A DNA stretch of 64,000 nucleotides from Marinobacter adhaerens HP15 (lineage in GTDB: Bacteria; Pseudomonadota; Gammaproteobacteria; Pseudomonadales; Oleiphilaceae), in NCBI RefSeq assembly GCF_000166295.1, contig NC_017506.1:3534001-3598000 (forward strand), written 5' to 3'. Positions 26,513-35,830 of this stretch are shown in pieces (position 1 is the first letter of the stretch; each line of letters opens with the position of its first letter). A program made the translations under genes and the position numbers. Below the pieces are notes generated by a model. The model was not told the DNA's origin. It saw nothing but the letters and a program-made list of their open reading frames with translations, and ran no database searches.

Positions 26513-29500
26513 GACGTTCACCCTTTTCGTTGTCAGCGTCAGAAGTTTCATGGGGCTCGAAGTGGATCCCCGCCAGCTGCTTGTAGAGCTCACGCTGCTC
26601 AGTTGCAGCCTCAGAAGCTGCCGCCACCAGCTGTTCGTAACGTTGGGGATCCCGCAGCTCCAGCATCCGGAACCGGGCCTCTTCCTGCATGTAGGCTTTC
26701 ATGGTGACTTTCTGGCGCAGGGAGTCCAGCTGCAGGGGCGGCAGCCCTTCGTGGATGCGCCGGGGATCAAACCGGTACAGCGGCCAGGCCCAGCTGTCTA
26801 CCGCCCGCTTCTGCTGTGCGGGCGAGTGCACCAGGTCGTAACCGTGGGCAATGCAGGGGCTGTGGGCGATGATCAGTGCCGGGCCGTCGAAGCTCTCAGC
26901 TTCCTGCAGGGCCTTGGTGGTGTGATTGCTGTGGGATTGCATGGCAATCTGGGCCACGTAGACGTGACCATAACTCATGGCCAGCAGACCCAGATCCTTC
27001 TTGCGAGTAGCCTTGCCGGCGGCGGCGAACTTGGCAATTGCACCCATGGGGGTGGCCTTAGACTGCTGCCCACCGGTGTTGGAATAGACTTCGGTATCGA
27101 GTACCAGCAGTTTCACATTCTGACCCGAGGCCAGGGCGTGGTCGAGACCGCCATAACCAATATCGTAGGCCCAGCCGTCGCCCCCTACTACCCAGACACT
27201 CTTCGGGCAGAGTTCATCGGCCAGGCTGTCCAGCTCCCGGGCCTCTGGCGTCTGCTTGTCCGCCAGCCAGTTCCGCAGTTGCTCAATCGCTGTGCGTCTG
27301 GCTGCCATTGCCGATTCATCAACGGTGGTGCAGGCGCTGGTCAGCTCCGGGTAGAGTCCGTCAGGCAGTTCTTCCCGGAACCCTTCCAGTAACTGCCGGG
27401 CCCGACCGACAAGCTTGTCCAGCCCCAGACGCATGCCCAGGCCCAGTTCCGCCGCGTCCTCAAACAACGAGTTGTTCCAGGTAGGACCACGGCCGTCGGC
27501 GTTCACTGTGTAAGGCGTGGTGGGCAGATTGCCACCATAGATCGAGGAACATCCGGTGGCGTTGGCAATCAGCAACCGATCGCCCACCAGCTGGGTCAGC
27601 AGACGGATATAGGGTGTTTCACCGCAGCCGGAGCAGGCGCCGGAATATTCAAACAGGGGAATCAGCAGCGGCAGCGATTTGAAGTCCCGGGGGATACGAT
27701 CCCGGGGCACATCCGGCAATTGCCGGAAAAACGCCAGGTTCTCTGCCTCCACCTCACGGTACGCTTCGATCGGCTGCATATTGATGGCTTTGCGTTTGGG
27801 CTGGGTGCGGTCCTTTGCCGGGCAGACCTCGACACACAAGCCACAGCCGGTGCAGTCATCCGGCGCCACCTGAATCCGGTAATCCAGGCCCTCCAGTTCA
27901 GACGTCTGGGTTTCCGGCACCACCTCGAACGCCTCCGGCGCCCCTTTGACCGACTCGGGCTCAAACACCTTGCTGGTGATCGCGGTGTGCGGGCAAATCA
28001 TCGCGCAGAAGTTGCACTGCACGCAGAGGTCGGATTCCCAGATCGGGATTTCCAGGGCGATGGTTCGCTTCTCGTACTGGCTGGTTCCCGTTGGCCAGGT
28101 ACCGTCCGGCGGGAACGCGCTGACCGGCAGTTTGTCCCCCTGCCCCTCCAGTAACAGGCGAGTGACTTTCTGCACAAAGTCCGGCGCATTCTCGGGCACC
28201 CTTGGCGGTCGGGTGCGGGTGGCCGTCACCTTGTGCGGGACCGGCACCTCATGCAGGTCGTCCAGGGCCGAGTCCACAGCTTCCACGTTGCGGCGCACCA
28301 CCTCCGGCCCACGGCGACCCCAGGTTTTGCGAATGGATTCCTTGATATGGGCAATGGCCTCTTCCCGGGGCAGGATATCTGCCAGGGCGAAGAAGCAGAC
28401 CTGCATCACGGTGTTGATCCGCCGCTCCAGACCCGCCTTTTCCGCCACCTCGGCGGCATCAATCACGAACAGCCGGGCCTTGCGCTCGACCAATACCCGC
28501 TGGACTTCGACCGAGAGCCGATCCCAGATCTCGTCCTTTGACCAGGGCACATTGAGCAGCACCGTGGCACCCTCGGCAGCGTGTTCGAGCACATCAAACC
28601 GCTCCAGAAACTGGGGCGCGTGAATGGCGACGAACTGGGCCCTGTTGATCTGGTAACTGGAGCGGATCGGCAGCGGCCCGAACCTCAGATGGGAGACAGT
28701 GGTAGCGCCGGATTTCTTGGAGTCATAGACAAAATGGCCCTGGGCGAACAGCTCCGTGCCCTCACCCAGGATCTTGATGCTGGCCTTGTTGCTGCTGACA
28801 GTGCCATCGGCACCGAGACCGAAGAACAGCGCCCGGCGGGTTTTCGGGGATTCAATATCCAGTTCGCTATCCACCTCCAGCGAAAGGTGGCTGACATCGT
28901 CCCGCACGCCCACGGTAAAGCGGGTTTTCGGCGCTTCGGCTTTCAGCTCGTCGAAAATAGCGCAGACCATGGCCGGGGTAAATTCACGGGAAGACAGACC
29001 ATAACGGCCCCCGATCACCCGTGGCAGTACCTTCCGATCGCCCCGACTGTAGGCCTCCATCAAGGCACCACTCACCTCCAACAACAACGGCTCGCCCTGG
29101 GCCCCCGGTTCCTTGGTGCGATCCAACACCGCGAGATGTTCGACGGTGTCGGGCAAAGCGTCCAGAAAACGCGCCGTGGCAAAGGGTCGGAACAGGCGGA
29201 CCTTGAGAACCCCGACCTTCTCACCCTGCTCCAGCAGCCACTCCACCGTTTCATGGGCGCATTCGGCCCCGGAACCCATCAGGATGACCACTCTGTCGGC
29301 CTCAGGGTGCCCAACATAATCAAACAGACGGTATTGCCGACCGGTAATACCGGCGAAACGGTCCATCACGGCTGCCAGCTTCTCCGGAAAGGCCTCGTAG
29401 AAAGGATTAATCGCTTCCCGGGCCTGGAAGAAGGCGTCCGGATTCTGGGAGGTGCCCCGAACCACCGGTCGGTCCGGCGTCATCCGGCGACTACGATGCG

Positions 29501-30098
29501 CCTCCACCCCTTCGTGAGATACCAGCGCCTGCAAATCTTCGTTACTCAGCGCTGCGATCTTGGAAATCTCATGGGAAGTCCGGAAGCCGTCGAAGAAATG
29601 CATCACCGGCACCCGGCTTTCCAGGGTGACGGCGTGGCCGATGGCCGCAAGGTCCTGGGCCTCCTGTACCGACCCCGAAGCCAGCAGGGCGAATCCGGTA
29701 CCGCGGGCACTCATTACATCGGAATGGTCACAGAAGATCGACAAGGCATGGGTGGCGATGCTGCGCGCAGCAATATGCATGCAGAAGGGCGACAGCTCAC
29801 CGGCAATCTTGTACAGATTGGGCAACATCAGCAGCAGCCCTTGGGACGCGGTAAAGGTGGTCACCAGTGAACCGGCCTGCAGTGCCCCGTGCATGGCACC
29901 GGCGGCACCAGCCTCGGACTGCATTTCGACCACACTGGGCACCTGCCCCCAGAGATTGGGTTTGCCCAGGGCCGCCCAGTCATCGGCATGCTCGCCCATG
30001 ACCGAGGCAGGGGTAATGGGATAGATGGCAATGGTCTCGCTCAGGCGATAAGCCACCGAAGACACCGCTTCATTGCCATCGAGGGTATGAAACTCCAT
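26505..30098 (-). CDS. nifJ: Pyruvate:ferredoxin (flavodoxin) oxidoreductase, NifJ type
   Basis: A 1197-residue single-chain enzyme oxidising pyruvate and CoA to acetyl-CoA and CO2 with reduction of ferredoxin or flavodoxin. Domain order follows the family. The pyruvate/TPP pyrimidine domain opens TLDGNEAVSSVAYRLSETIA. The two-cluster ferredoxin domain has CVQCNFCAMICPHTAI and CTGCGLCVEVCPAKDR. The C-terminal TPP domain has YSGACSGCGETPYIRL, the diphosphate motif GGDGWAYDIGYGGLDH and LVLDTEVYSNTGGQQSKAT. The start is the ATG at 30098, eight bases after AAGGAG; GTG two codons earlier is too close to the site. Such an oxygen-sensitive enzyme is notable in a mostly aerobic lineage. Confidence 0.96.
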   Translation of the reverse strand: MEFHTLDGNEAVSSVAYRLSETIAIYPITPASVMGEHADDWAALGKPNLWGQVPSVVEMQSEAGAAGAMHGALQAGSLVTTFTASQGLLLMLPNLYKIAGELSPFCMHIAARSIATHALSIFCDHSDVMSARGTGFALLASGSVQEAQDLAAIGHAVTLESRVPVMHFFDGFRTSHEISKIAALSNEDLQALVSHEGVEAHRSRRMTPDRPVVRGTSQNPDAFFQAREAINPFYEAFPEKLAAVMDRFAGITGRQYRLFDYVGHPEADRVVILMGSGAECAHETVEWLLEQGEKVGVLKVRLFRPFATARFLDALPDTVEHLAVLDRTKEPGAQGEPLLLEVSGALMEAYSRGDRKVLPRVIGGRYGLSSREFTPAMVCAIFDELKAEAPKTRFTVGVRDDVSHLSLEVDSELDIESPKTRRALFFGLGADGTVSSNKASIKILGEGTELFAQGHFVYDSKKSGATTVSHLRFGPLPIRSSYQINRAQFVAIHAPQFLERFDVLEHAAEGATVLLNVPWSKDEIWDRLSVEVQRVLVERKARLFVIDAAEVAEKAGLERRINTVMQVCFFALADILPREEAIAHIKESIRKTWGRRGPEVVRRNVEAVDSALDDLHEVPVPHKVTATRTRPPRVPENAPDFVQKVTRLLLEGQGDKLPVSAFPPDGTWPTGTSQYEKRTIALEIPIWESDLCVQCNFCAMICPHTAITSKVFEPESVKGAPEAFEVVPETQTSELEGLDYRIQVAPDDCTGCGLCVEVCPAKDRTQPKRKAINMQPIEAYREVEAENLAFFRQLPDVPRDRIPRDFKSLPLLIPLFEYSGACSGCGETPYIRLLTQLVGDRLLIANATGCSSIYGGNLPTTPYTVNADGRGPTWNNSLFEDAAELGLGMRLGLDKLVGRARQLLEGFREELPDGLYPELTSACTTVDESAMAARRTAIEQLRNWLADKQTPEARELDSLADELCPKSVWVVGGDGWAYDIGYGGLDHALASGQNVKLLVLDTEVYSNTGGQQSKATPMGAIAKFAAAGKATRKKDLGLLAMSYGHVYVAQIAMQSHSNHTTKALQEAESFDGPALIIAHSPCIAHGYDLVHSPAQQKRAVDSWAWPLYRFDPRRIHEGLPPLQLDSLRQKVTMKAYMQEEARFRMLELRDPQRYEQLVAAASEAATEQRELYKQLAGIHFEPHETSDADNEKGERHD

Positions 30099-30208
30099 GG
30101 CCACGACTCCTTGTGGTGAGGCCGAAAGACAGTTCTGAGTCTAGTATCGGCCGGGCCAACCGCAAAGGATCGGGATTGATCTGAGACAGATTTGAAGAAG
30201 AAACAGGT

Positions 30209-31327
30209 TCAGGAACTGGCTGATCCTGCCTGAATCAAATCCTGGAACAGGGAATGATAATCGCCGGCCAGGCTGGATGCCCGCCAACCCTCCGGCGGGC
30301 AGGCCAGAAGCTGTCCTTCCAGCAGCTGTTCAAGCGTGTCGGCAGCCACTTCAGCCTCCAGCGCCGCATCTTCCTGATGACTCTCATAGCGACACAGATC
30401 CGGCACGTACTCGCGATAGGCCAGGCGATCCGGCGCCAGTGGCACGCAACCTGAAGCCATGGCTTCCAGCATCGACAGCCCCTGGAAATCGTGCAGTGCC
30501 GTGGAGATCACAATATCGGCCTGACGCAGCAACTGATCATAGTCTTCACGATTCTCGAGAAACCCCCAGTGTTCGATGCAAGGACCAAACTGTTCCCGGA
30601 TCCGGTCAAATGCCTTCGGATAGCTGCGAAATCGCTCACCCACCACACTCAACCTGAACGGCATCGAACGCTGGTCCAGCACCTGCAGGAACTTCAGCAG
30701 ACGATCAGGCCCCTTGTCGTATTCCCAGCGATGGTTCCAGAGCAGATGGGGGCAGGCCCGGTTCATAAGTGACCGGCGATCAGCAAACAACCGGTCCTCG
30801 ATCGGCACCGGTATCACGCGGGACTTGTCACGCAGCGTTTCGATCAGTCCTTCGGGCACTTCATCGGGCAACTTCTTGAGGAAAGAGTCGGCGCCTGCCA
30901 GGAAACTGTTCCGGTTCCAGCCACTGTTGAATACCACACAGTCGGCAGAAAGCGCGCTATAGAGGTTCACCATCTGCGGATCGGCACTGGCGTTCTGGCC
31001 ACTGGATACCGGGAAGGCGAACTGGTTTTCATGCATGTACAGCAGGCAGGGGGTATTGGCTAGGCGCGGATGTAGCCCCCGCAAGGTTGCCAGGTCCACC
31101 ATGGAGGTGGCGATGATCAAATCCCAGGATTCCTGCAGGAGTGGCTCGTTCAGCCAGCTCAGTGGATTGCCACGGATACGCCAGCGGAAGAACCTGGGCG
31201 GCAGAACAAGACTCTGCCATTCATAACGCGGAAACATGGCGCCTAACTGCTCCCGCCAGCGCCTGTGACTGGCGGCATCGTAGCCAGACAGAAGGAGTAT
31301 TCTCGGCGTGGTTCCAGAGGTCGTCAT
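30209..31327 (-). CDS. tRNA-queuosine mannosyltransferase-like glycosyltransferase (DUF3524)
   Basis: A 372-residue GT-B glycosyltransferase. The N-terminal domain matches DUF3524 (RILLLSGYDAASHRRWREQL, PPRFFRWRIRGNPLSW, NTPCLLYMHENQFAFP, VFNSGWNRNSF), the domain of animal QTMAN/GTDC1, which adds mannose to queuosine in tRNAAsp. The C-terminal GT1 domain has HLLWNHRWEYDKGPDRLL, HWGFLENREDYDQLLRQADIVISTALHDFQGLSMLEAMASGCVPLAP with the donor-site Glu. The start is the ATG at 31327, 12 bases after the preceding MFS gene; a GTG at 31339 is an alternative. It is the last gene of the fetA-fetB-MFS operon. The RNA substrate is inferred from the family. Confidence 0.85.
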   Translation of the reverse strand: MTTSGTTPRILLLSGYDAASHRRWREQLGAMFPRYEWQSLVLPPRFFRWRIRGNPLSWLNEPLLQESWDLIIATSMVDLATLRGLHPRLANTPCLLYMHENQFAFPVSSGQNASADPQMVNLYSALSADCVVFNSGWNRNSFLAGADSFLKKLPDEVPEGLIETLRDKSRVIPVPIEDRLFADRRSLMNRACPHLLWNHRWEYDKGPDRLLKFLQVLDQRSMPFRLSVVGERFRSYPKAFDRIREQFGPCIEHWGFLENREDYDQLLRQADIVISTALHDFQGLSMLEAMASGCVPLAPDRLAYREYVPDLCRYESHQEDAALEAEVAADTLEQLLEGQLLACPPEGWRASSLAGDYHSLFQDLIQAGSASS

Positions 31328-31338
31328 ACGATGTCTCA

Positions 31339-32523
31339 CTAACCAGCCTGAACCTCAGGCCGAGCCCGGGAGAGCGCGCAAAGCCCGAGCACCGGACCGG
31401 GGAACAGCAAGAGAACCACCCAGACATTCAACTGGCCCCAGAGCCCACTGGTCAGCCAGATGGCAGGCAGCGTCAGACCAAACCCGACCGCATTCATCAC
31501 CGCCAGAGAGGAGCCTACCGACTCCCTCGGTGCCGTTGCCGATGCCAGCGCCGAGAATTGAGGTGAATCGGCAACCACAGCAATGCCCCAGACTATCAGC
31601 AAAACGATCAGCAAGGCCGGCGATAGTCCGTTCAGCCAAGGGTAAACCAGGCAGAAGGCTCCGGACACCATCAGGGCTCGCCGGGCCACCCATTCACTAC
31701 CCCGTGTTCGGCTGAGCCGGCCACCACCGACGCAACCTGCCGCACCAATGCCAATGACAGCAAACGACAACCAGGGAATAAGTGAGTCACTCTGCCCCAT
31801 CCGCTGCAGCTCCCGGCCGATGAGCAGGGGGGTTAATGTCCAGAACGCGTAGAGTTCCCACATATGGCCGAAGTAACCACCGGCCACTGCCCGGAATCTC
31901 GGAATGCGCAGAGCCGCCAGCCCCTGGCTGAGGGGCAATCGCCCGCTGCTTTTAGGCAGGTGCGGGCCGTCACCCAGCAGAAACACCAGCAGCCCTCCGG
32001 CCACGGCAAGACAGGACGCTGCCATCAGAGGCCACTCCCAGGGCATGCCCAGGGTTGCTCCGCGCATCAGGTGTGGCAGCGCCGTTCCCAGTGTCAGCAT
32101 GCCCACCAGCCAGGCCAGGGCAGCCCCGGCGTACTTTGGCGTCCAGGCGATTACCATTTTCATGCCCAGGGGATAGATGCCGGCCAGACACAGCCCGGTG
32201 GCAAAGCGCAGGAGGAAATCGAGCGGCGGCGCACCGGCAGCGAAAATAAATCCACCGTTAACCAGAGCCCCCAACAGGCTCGACAGCGCAAAGATCCGAC
32301 TCGCGCCAAAGCGGTCGGCCAGGCCGGTCACCGCAATGGTCAGGGTGCCCGCGATAAACCCGGCCTGCACCGCCAATGTCAGCCGCCCGAGATCACTCTC
32401 GGTCAGGCCCAGCTCGCCGGCCAGCGACAACCAGACACCGTTGATACTGAACCAGAGCGAGGTGCCGAAAAGCTGGGCCAGAACGATCACAGGGAGGGGG
32501 TAACGTCGTAGCAGGTCGATCAT
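31339..32523 (-). CDS. MFS transporter
   Basis: A 394-residue major-facilitator permease with 12 predicted helices. The start is the ATG at 32523, where fetB ends with ATGA overlap (4 bases); the open frame upstream to 33294 is a shadow of fetB. The first helix is PLPVIVLAQLFGTSLWFSINGV, the loop 2-3 motif is GLADRFGASRIF (MFS signature D-R-x-G), and the second half contains HMWELYAFWTLTPLLIG. The substrate is not recognisable. Its position between fetB and the queuosine-mannosyltransferase-like gene does not reveal a function. Product length and motif order are normal. Confidence 0.88.
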   Translation of the reverse strand: MIDLLRRYPLPVIVLAQLFGTSLWFSINGVWLSLAGELGLTESDLGRLTLAVQAGFIAGTLTIAVTGLADRFGASRIFALSSLLGALVNGGFIFAAGAPPLDFLLRFATGLCLAGIYPLGMKMVIAWTPKYAGAALAWLVGMLTLGTALPHLMRGATLGMPWEWPLMAASCLAVAGGLLVFLLGDGPHLPKSSGRLPLSQGLAALRIPRFRAVAGGYFGHMWELYAFWTLTPLLIGRELQRMGQSDSLIPWLSFAVIGIGAAGCVGGGRLSRTRGSEWVARRALMVSGAFCLVYPWLNGLSPALLIVLLIVWGIAVVADSPQFSALASATAPRESVGSSLAVMNAVGFGLTLPAIWLTSGLWGQLNVWVVLLLFPGPVLGLCALSRARPEVQAG

Positions 32524-33317
32524 TGTTTCACCAGTCGGTCCAGTCGCAGGCGCTCCCGGTCGTCGAACAGTCTTCGCCCGCCCCAGGAAACTGCCATCAG
32601 GGCACCGAATCCGGTGCCGACGGTGATGATCAGCATCACCAGAATCTGGTATTTCACCGCCACTGCCGGCGGGCTGCCTGCGAGAATCTGGCCGGTCATC
32701 ATACCGGGCAGGCTGACGATACCGGCAGCGGCCATGGCGTTGATGGAAGGCATCATACCACTGCGCATGGCGTCCCTCCGGATATCCTCCAGTGCCTGCT
32801 TCCAGGTCTGGCCCAGCATCAGGCGGTTTTCGATGACGGCCCGCTGCCGCCAGACCGATTCGTTCAAACGATCCAGCGCCAGGCTGACGCCTGTCATGGT
32901 GTTTCCGAGCATCATGCCCAGAAGGGGAATGGCGTACTGTGGGGTGTACCAGGGGTCTGGGCCGATCACTACCGAGAGCGCCAGTACCGTCACCGAGAAG
33001 GACGATACGAACATCGATCCGGTGCCGATACCGAACGCCCACCAGCCCTGGAGTCTTCGGCCCTGACGCGCAACAACCTCCCGGCCGGCAACCAGAAGCA
33101 TGACCAGGGCCATCAGGGCGATCCAGTAGAACCCGGACGACGCAAACAGTGCCTCCAGAACCAGCCCGATCAGCGCCAGCTGAATCACTGTTCGAAGTGC
33201 AGCGATCAACAGGTTTCGGGTAATGCCCAGTCGGGCCAGATACCCCGTCCCAGCCAGGGCGAGCACCAGCAGCGCCGCCAGCCCCAACTTCCACCAGGCC
33301 AGATCAATCACTTCCAT
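32520..33317 (-). CDS. fetB: ABC transporter permease FetB (iron export)
   Basis: A 265-residue membrane protein of the UPF0014/FetB family: LLIAALRTVIQLALIGLVLEALF, ALMALVMLLVAGREVVARQGRR, AIPLLGMMLGNTMTGVSLALDRL and SGMMPSINAMAAAGIVSLPGMMTGQILAGSPP are diagnostic blocks. In E. coli FetA-FetB exports iron and protects against peroxide. The start is the ATG at 33317, inside the 3' end of fetA (14-base overlap). The protein ends at an ATGA overlap with the next gene. Confidence 0.9.
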   Translation of the reverse strand: MEVIDLAWWKLGLAALLVLALAGTGYLARLGITRNLLIAALRTVIQLALIGLVLEALFASSGFYWIALMALVMLLVAGREVVARQGRRLQGWWAFGIGTGSMFVSSFSVTVLALSVVIGPDPWYTPQYAIPLLGMMLGNTMTGVSLALDRLNESVWRQRAVIENRLMLGQTWKQALEDIRRDAMRSGMMPSINAMAAAGIVSLPGMMTGQILAGSPPAVAVKYQILVMLIITVGTGFGALMAVSWGGRRLFDDRERLRLDRLVKQ

Positions 33318-33912
33318 CGGCGCGCTCCAGACTGGTGCCAATAATCCGGTAATGGGCATCGGCCACCCGATGAATCTGGCCAACATCATGGGCGACCCAG
33401 AGCACTGCGATCTGCCGCCTCCGGATTTCCTCAAGCAACCAGGTTTCAATCGCTTCTGTGCTGTCGTTGTCGAGGTTGGCGGTGGGTTCGTCCAGTAAGA
33501 GAACCTCAGGCTCAAGCAGCAGGGCCCGCCAGAGCGCCAGCCGCTGCCGCTCACCGGAAGACAACCGGCTTACCGACCACTCCATAACCTCGGGCGGGAA
33601 GCCCAGCGCTGACGGCAAATCTGCCTTCACATGATCCGGGAAGTGACCTCCAACCTCATCAAACCACCACTGGCTGTCTGCCGGCACCATCACCACCCGG
33701 CTTCGCCATTGGTGGGCGGGCAAATCCTCCTGGCAGGTATCAGCCACAGACACGGTGCCCCCATGGGGCTCCAGGTCCGCCACGGCTCTCAGCAGCCGAC
33801 TCTTGCCACTGCCTGACGGACCGGACAGACAGACAACCTGTCCACCAGGTACCGTCAAAGACACGTTACTGAGAGTGCCAACACAGAGATTTTTCAGGAC
33901 CAAATCTGTCAA
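33304..33912 (-). CDS. fetA: ABC transporter ATP-binding protein FetA, TTG start
   Basis: A 202-residue ATPase partner of FetB. Walker A CLSGPSGSGKSRLLRAVADL, signature SRLSSGERQRLALWRALLL, Walker B VLLLDEPTANLDND and the H-loop AVLWVAHDVGQIHRV are complete. No ATG exists near the family N-terminus. TTG at 33912 has GAGG five bases upstream and gives MTDLVLKNLCVGTLSNVSL, which fits FetA; a TTG at 33936 would add eight residues. It is the first gene of fetA-fetB-MFS-glycosyltransferase. The promoter must lie between 33912 and the divergent 34002 gene. Confidence 0.86.
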   Translation of the reverse strand: MTDLVLKNLCVGTLSNVSLTVPGGQVVCLSGPSGSGKSRLLRAVADLEPHGGTVSVADTCQEDLPAHQWRSRVVMVPADSQWWFDEVGGHFPDHVKADLPSALGFPPEVMEWSVSRLSSGERQRLALWRALLLEPEVLLLDEPTANLDNDSTEAIETWLLEEIRRRQIAVLWVAHDVGQIHRVADAHYRIIGTSLERADGSD

Positions 33913-34001
33913 GATAGCCTCATCAGGGCTCGCCAATGTTCATAACGGATATACCATTGCACAGTGTCCTGCCAACAACCAGCCACACAGGCCAGGGATG
34001 T

Positions 34002-34628
34002 ATGAAGCTTCGATCTCTTGTTACGTTCACACTGGCAGCTGCACTGATTGCCCCGCCGTTGGCAGCAGAAGTCAGTCTGGCACCGTTTGCCGGTTTTCGC
34101 ATGAGCAGTTCGGTGGATATCGAGACCGCTGGCGCCAGCACCTCAGACCAGATCGACTTCCGGGATTCCGCCAGCCAGGGACTGGTGTTCAATTTTGATC
34201 TGGCAGAGCCCGGCAAACAGGGAGAGATTTATTTCGGCCAGCAGAGCACCTCGGCCCGACTGGACAATGGTCTGTTTGCACCGGGCCTGGATTCCATCGA
34301 CCTGACCATCTACCAGCTCCAGTTCGGCGGGCTGTATTTCCCGGGTGGCCAGAATCACGGCGGGTTTGTCTCTGGTGTGTTCGGCGTTACCCGCCTAGAG
34401 CCGGACGATTCACGGTATGAAACCCACCACCGGGCCGCCCTGTCCATTGGCGGCGGGTACCAGTTTTTCCTGACGGAACAGCTGCGCCTGAGGCTTGATC
34501 TGCGTGGCGTTTACACAGCCCTGAACTCGGGCGGCTCCGCGTTTTGCTCCGGCGGCTGCGAACTCAGATTCGACAGCAGCGGCTACCTGCAGGTGGAAGC
34601 CGCCGCAGGGCTGGCCATTCGGTTCTGA
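34002..34628 (+). CDS. Probable small outer-membrane beta-barrel protein
   Basis: A 208-residue protein with a signal peptide (MKLRSLVTFTLAAALIAPPL then AA). The mature part shows alternating polar/hydrophobic strands (SLAPFAGFRMSSSV, GGLYFPGGQNHGGFVSGVFGVTRL, SIGGGYQFFLTEQLRLRLDLRGVYTAL) and ends AAGLAIRF with a terminal Phe, which is typical of outer-membrane barrels. A short loop FCSGGCELRF holds two cysteines. I do not recognise a family. It is divergent from fetA. The convergent arsJ ends only seven bases beyond its stop. Confidence 0.75.
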   Translation: MKLRSLVTFTLAAALIAPPLAAEVSLAPFAGFRMSSSVDIETAGASTSDQIDFRDSASQGLVFNFDLAEPGKQGEIYFGQQSTSARLDNGLFAPGLDSIDLTIYQLQFGGLYFPGGQNHGGFVSGVFGVTRLEPDDSRYETHHRAALSIGGGYQFFLTEQLRLRLDLRGVYTALNSGGSAFCSGGCELRFDSSGYLQVEAAAGLAIRF

Positions 34629-34635
34629 AGCCCGG

Positions 34636-35829
34636 TCAGGCCGTCACTGGCCGACGCTCCGGCAACAAAACCGACAGCAACGCGGCCATGGCCACCAGAC
34701 CCGACGATATCCACAAGCAGGCCTCCAGCCCCCAGGCCTGGTAGACCCAGCCGGACAGAATCGTTCCCAGCAATCGCCCGGCCGCATTCGACATATAATA
34801 GAAACCCACATCCAGCGACACCCCATCCCCACGGGCGTAGCTAACGATGAGATAGCTGTGCAGGGAAGAGTTGACGGCAAACAGCACGCCAAACAGCAGC
34901 AGACCACCAACAATCACGATTTGGGGTGACCAGCCCGCCATCAGGCCAATGGCAATCGCCGCCGGAATCAGCGCCAGCGCTGCTGCCCAGAGCACAGCAG
35001 GCTGTTTGCCTTCCATGTTGCCGGTGATGCGCGGGGCAATGGTCTGGATAAAGCCATAGCCGATAATCCAGCTCGCCATAAAGCCGCCTACTTTCCAGAA
35101 ATCCCAGCCAAAGACCGTGTGCAGGTATACTGGCAAGGCCACCACAAACCAGACATCCCGGGCGCCGAACAGAAACATCCGGGCTGCGGACAAAACGTTG
35201 ATGGCCCGGCTTTTGGAGAGGATCTCGCTGAACTTCGGTTTGGCTTTGCTCTTGCCCAGATCCTGTCCCAGCAGGAACAGGCTGGACAGCCAGACCAGTC
35301 CCAAAGCCACCGCCATGATAATCACGGCACCCTTGAAGCCGGCCGCCATCAGCAGGAGCCCACCGAGGAAAAAGCCCACACCTTTGAGGGTATTCTTGGA
35401 GCCCGTCAGAATGGCCACCCACTTGTACAGGGTGCCCTGCTGCTCATCCGGCACCAGCAGCTTGATGCCGCTCTTGGCGGACATCTTGTTCAGATCCTTG
35501 GCAATGCCTGAGAGCGCCTGCGCCGCCATTACCCAGGGCACGGTCAGCATCGCCGCCGGTACCGCCAGCATGGCCAGCGCCACAATCTGCAGGAACAACC
35601 CGATGTTCATGGTGCGGTTCAGCCCCATGCGGGCGCCCAGGTAACCACCCACCAGATTGGTGACCACCCCGAAGAACTCGTAAAAGACGAACAGCAGGGC
35701 GATTTCCAGGGGCGAGTAGCCCAACTGGTGAAAATGCAGCACTACCAGCATCCGCAGGGCGCCATCGGTAAGGGTGAAAGCCCAGTAGTTGCCGGTGATT
35801 ACCAGATACTGTCGGATGGCAGCCGTCAT
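34636..35829 (-). CDS. arsJ: Organoarsenical efflux MFS transporter ArsJ
   Basis: A 397-residue MFS permease that exports 1-arseno-3-phosphoglycerate made by the neighbouring GAPDH. Diagnostic ArsJ segments include NYWAFTLTDGALRMLVVLHFH near the N-terminus, EFFGVVTNLVGGYLGARMGLN, and SGIAKDLNKMSAKSGIKLLVPD. Its start (ATG 35829) is one base after the stop of the GAPDH gene, so the pair is co-translated, as in other arsJ loci. Together the two genes form the second arsenate-resistance route that does not need arsenate reduction. Confidence 0.94.
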   Translation of the reverse strand: MTAAIRQYLVITGNYWAFTLTDGALRMLVVLHFHQLGYSPLEIALLFVFYEFFGVVTNLVGGYLGARMGLNRTMNIGLFLQIVALAMLAVPAAMLTVPWVMAAQALSGIAKDLNKMSAKSGIKLLVPDEQQGTLYKWVAILTGSKNTLKGVGFFLGGLLLMAAGFKGAVIIMAVALGLVWLSSLFLLGQDLGKSKAKPKFSEILSKSRAINVLSAARMFLFGARDVWFVVALPVYLHTVFGWDFWKVGGFMASWIIGYGFIQTIAPRITGNMEGKQPAVLWAAALALIPAAIAIGLMAGWSPQIVIVGGLLLFGVLFAVNSSLHSYLIVSYARGDGVSLDVGFYYMSNAAGRLLGTILSGWVYQAWGLEACLWISSGLVAMAALLSVLLPERRPVTA

Positions 35830-35830
35830 A

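Noticed and set aside
32524..33294. Extension of the MFS transporter frame upstream of its ATG at 32523
   Set aside because: The extension is the antisense-like out-of-frame reading of fetB, and the ATGA junction at 32520-32523 gives a normal start.
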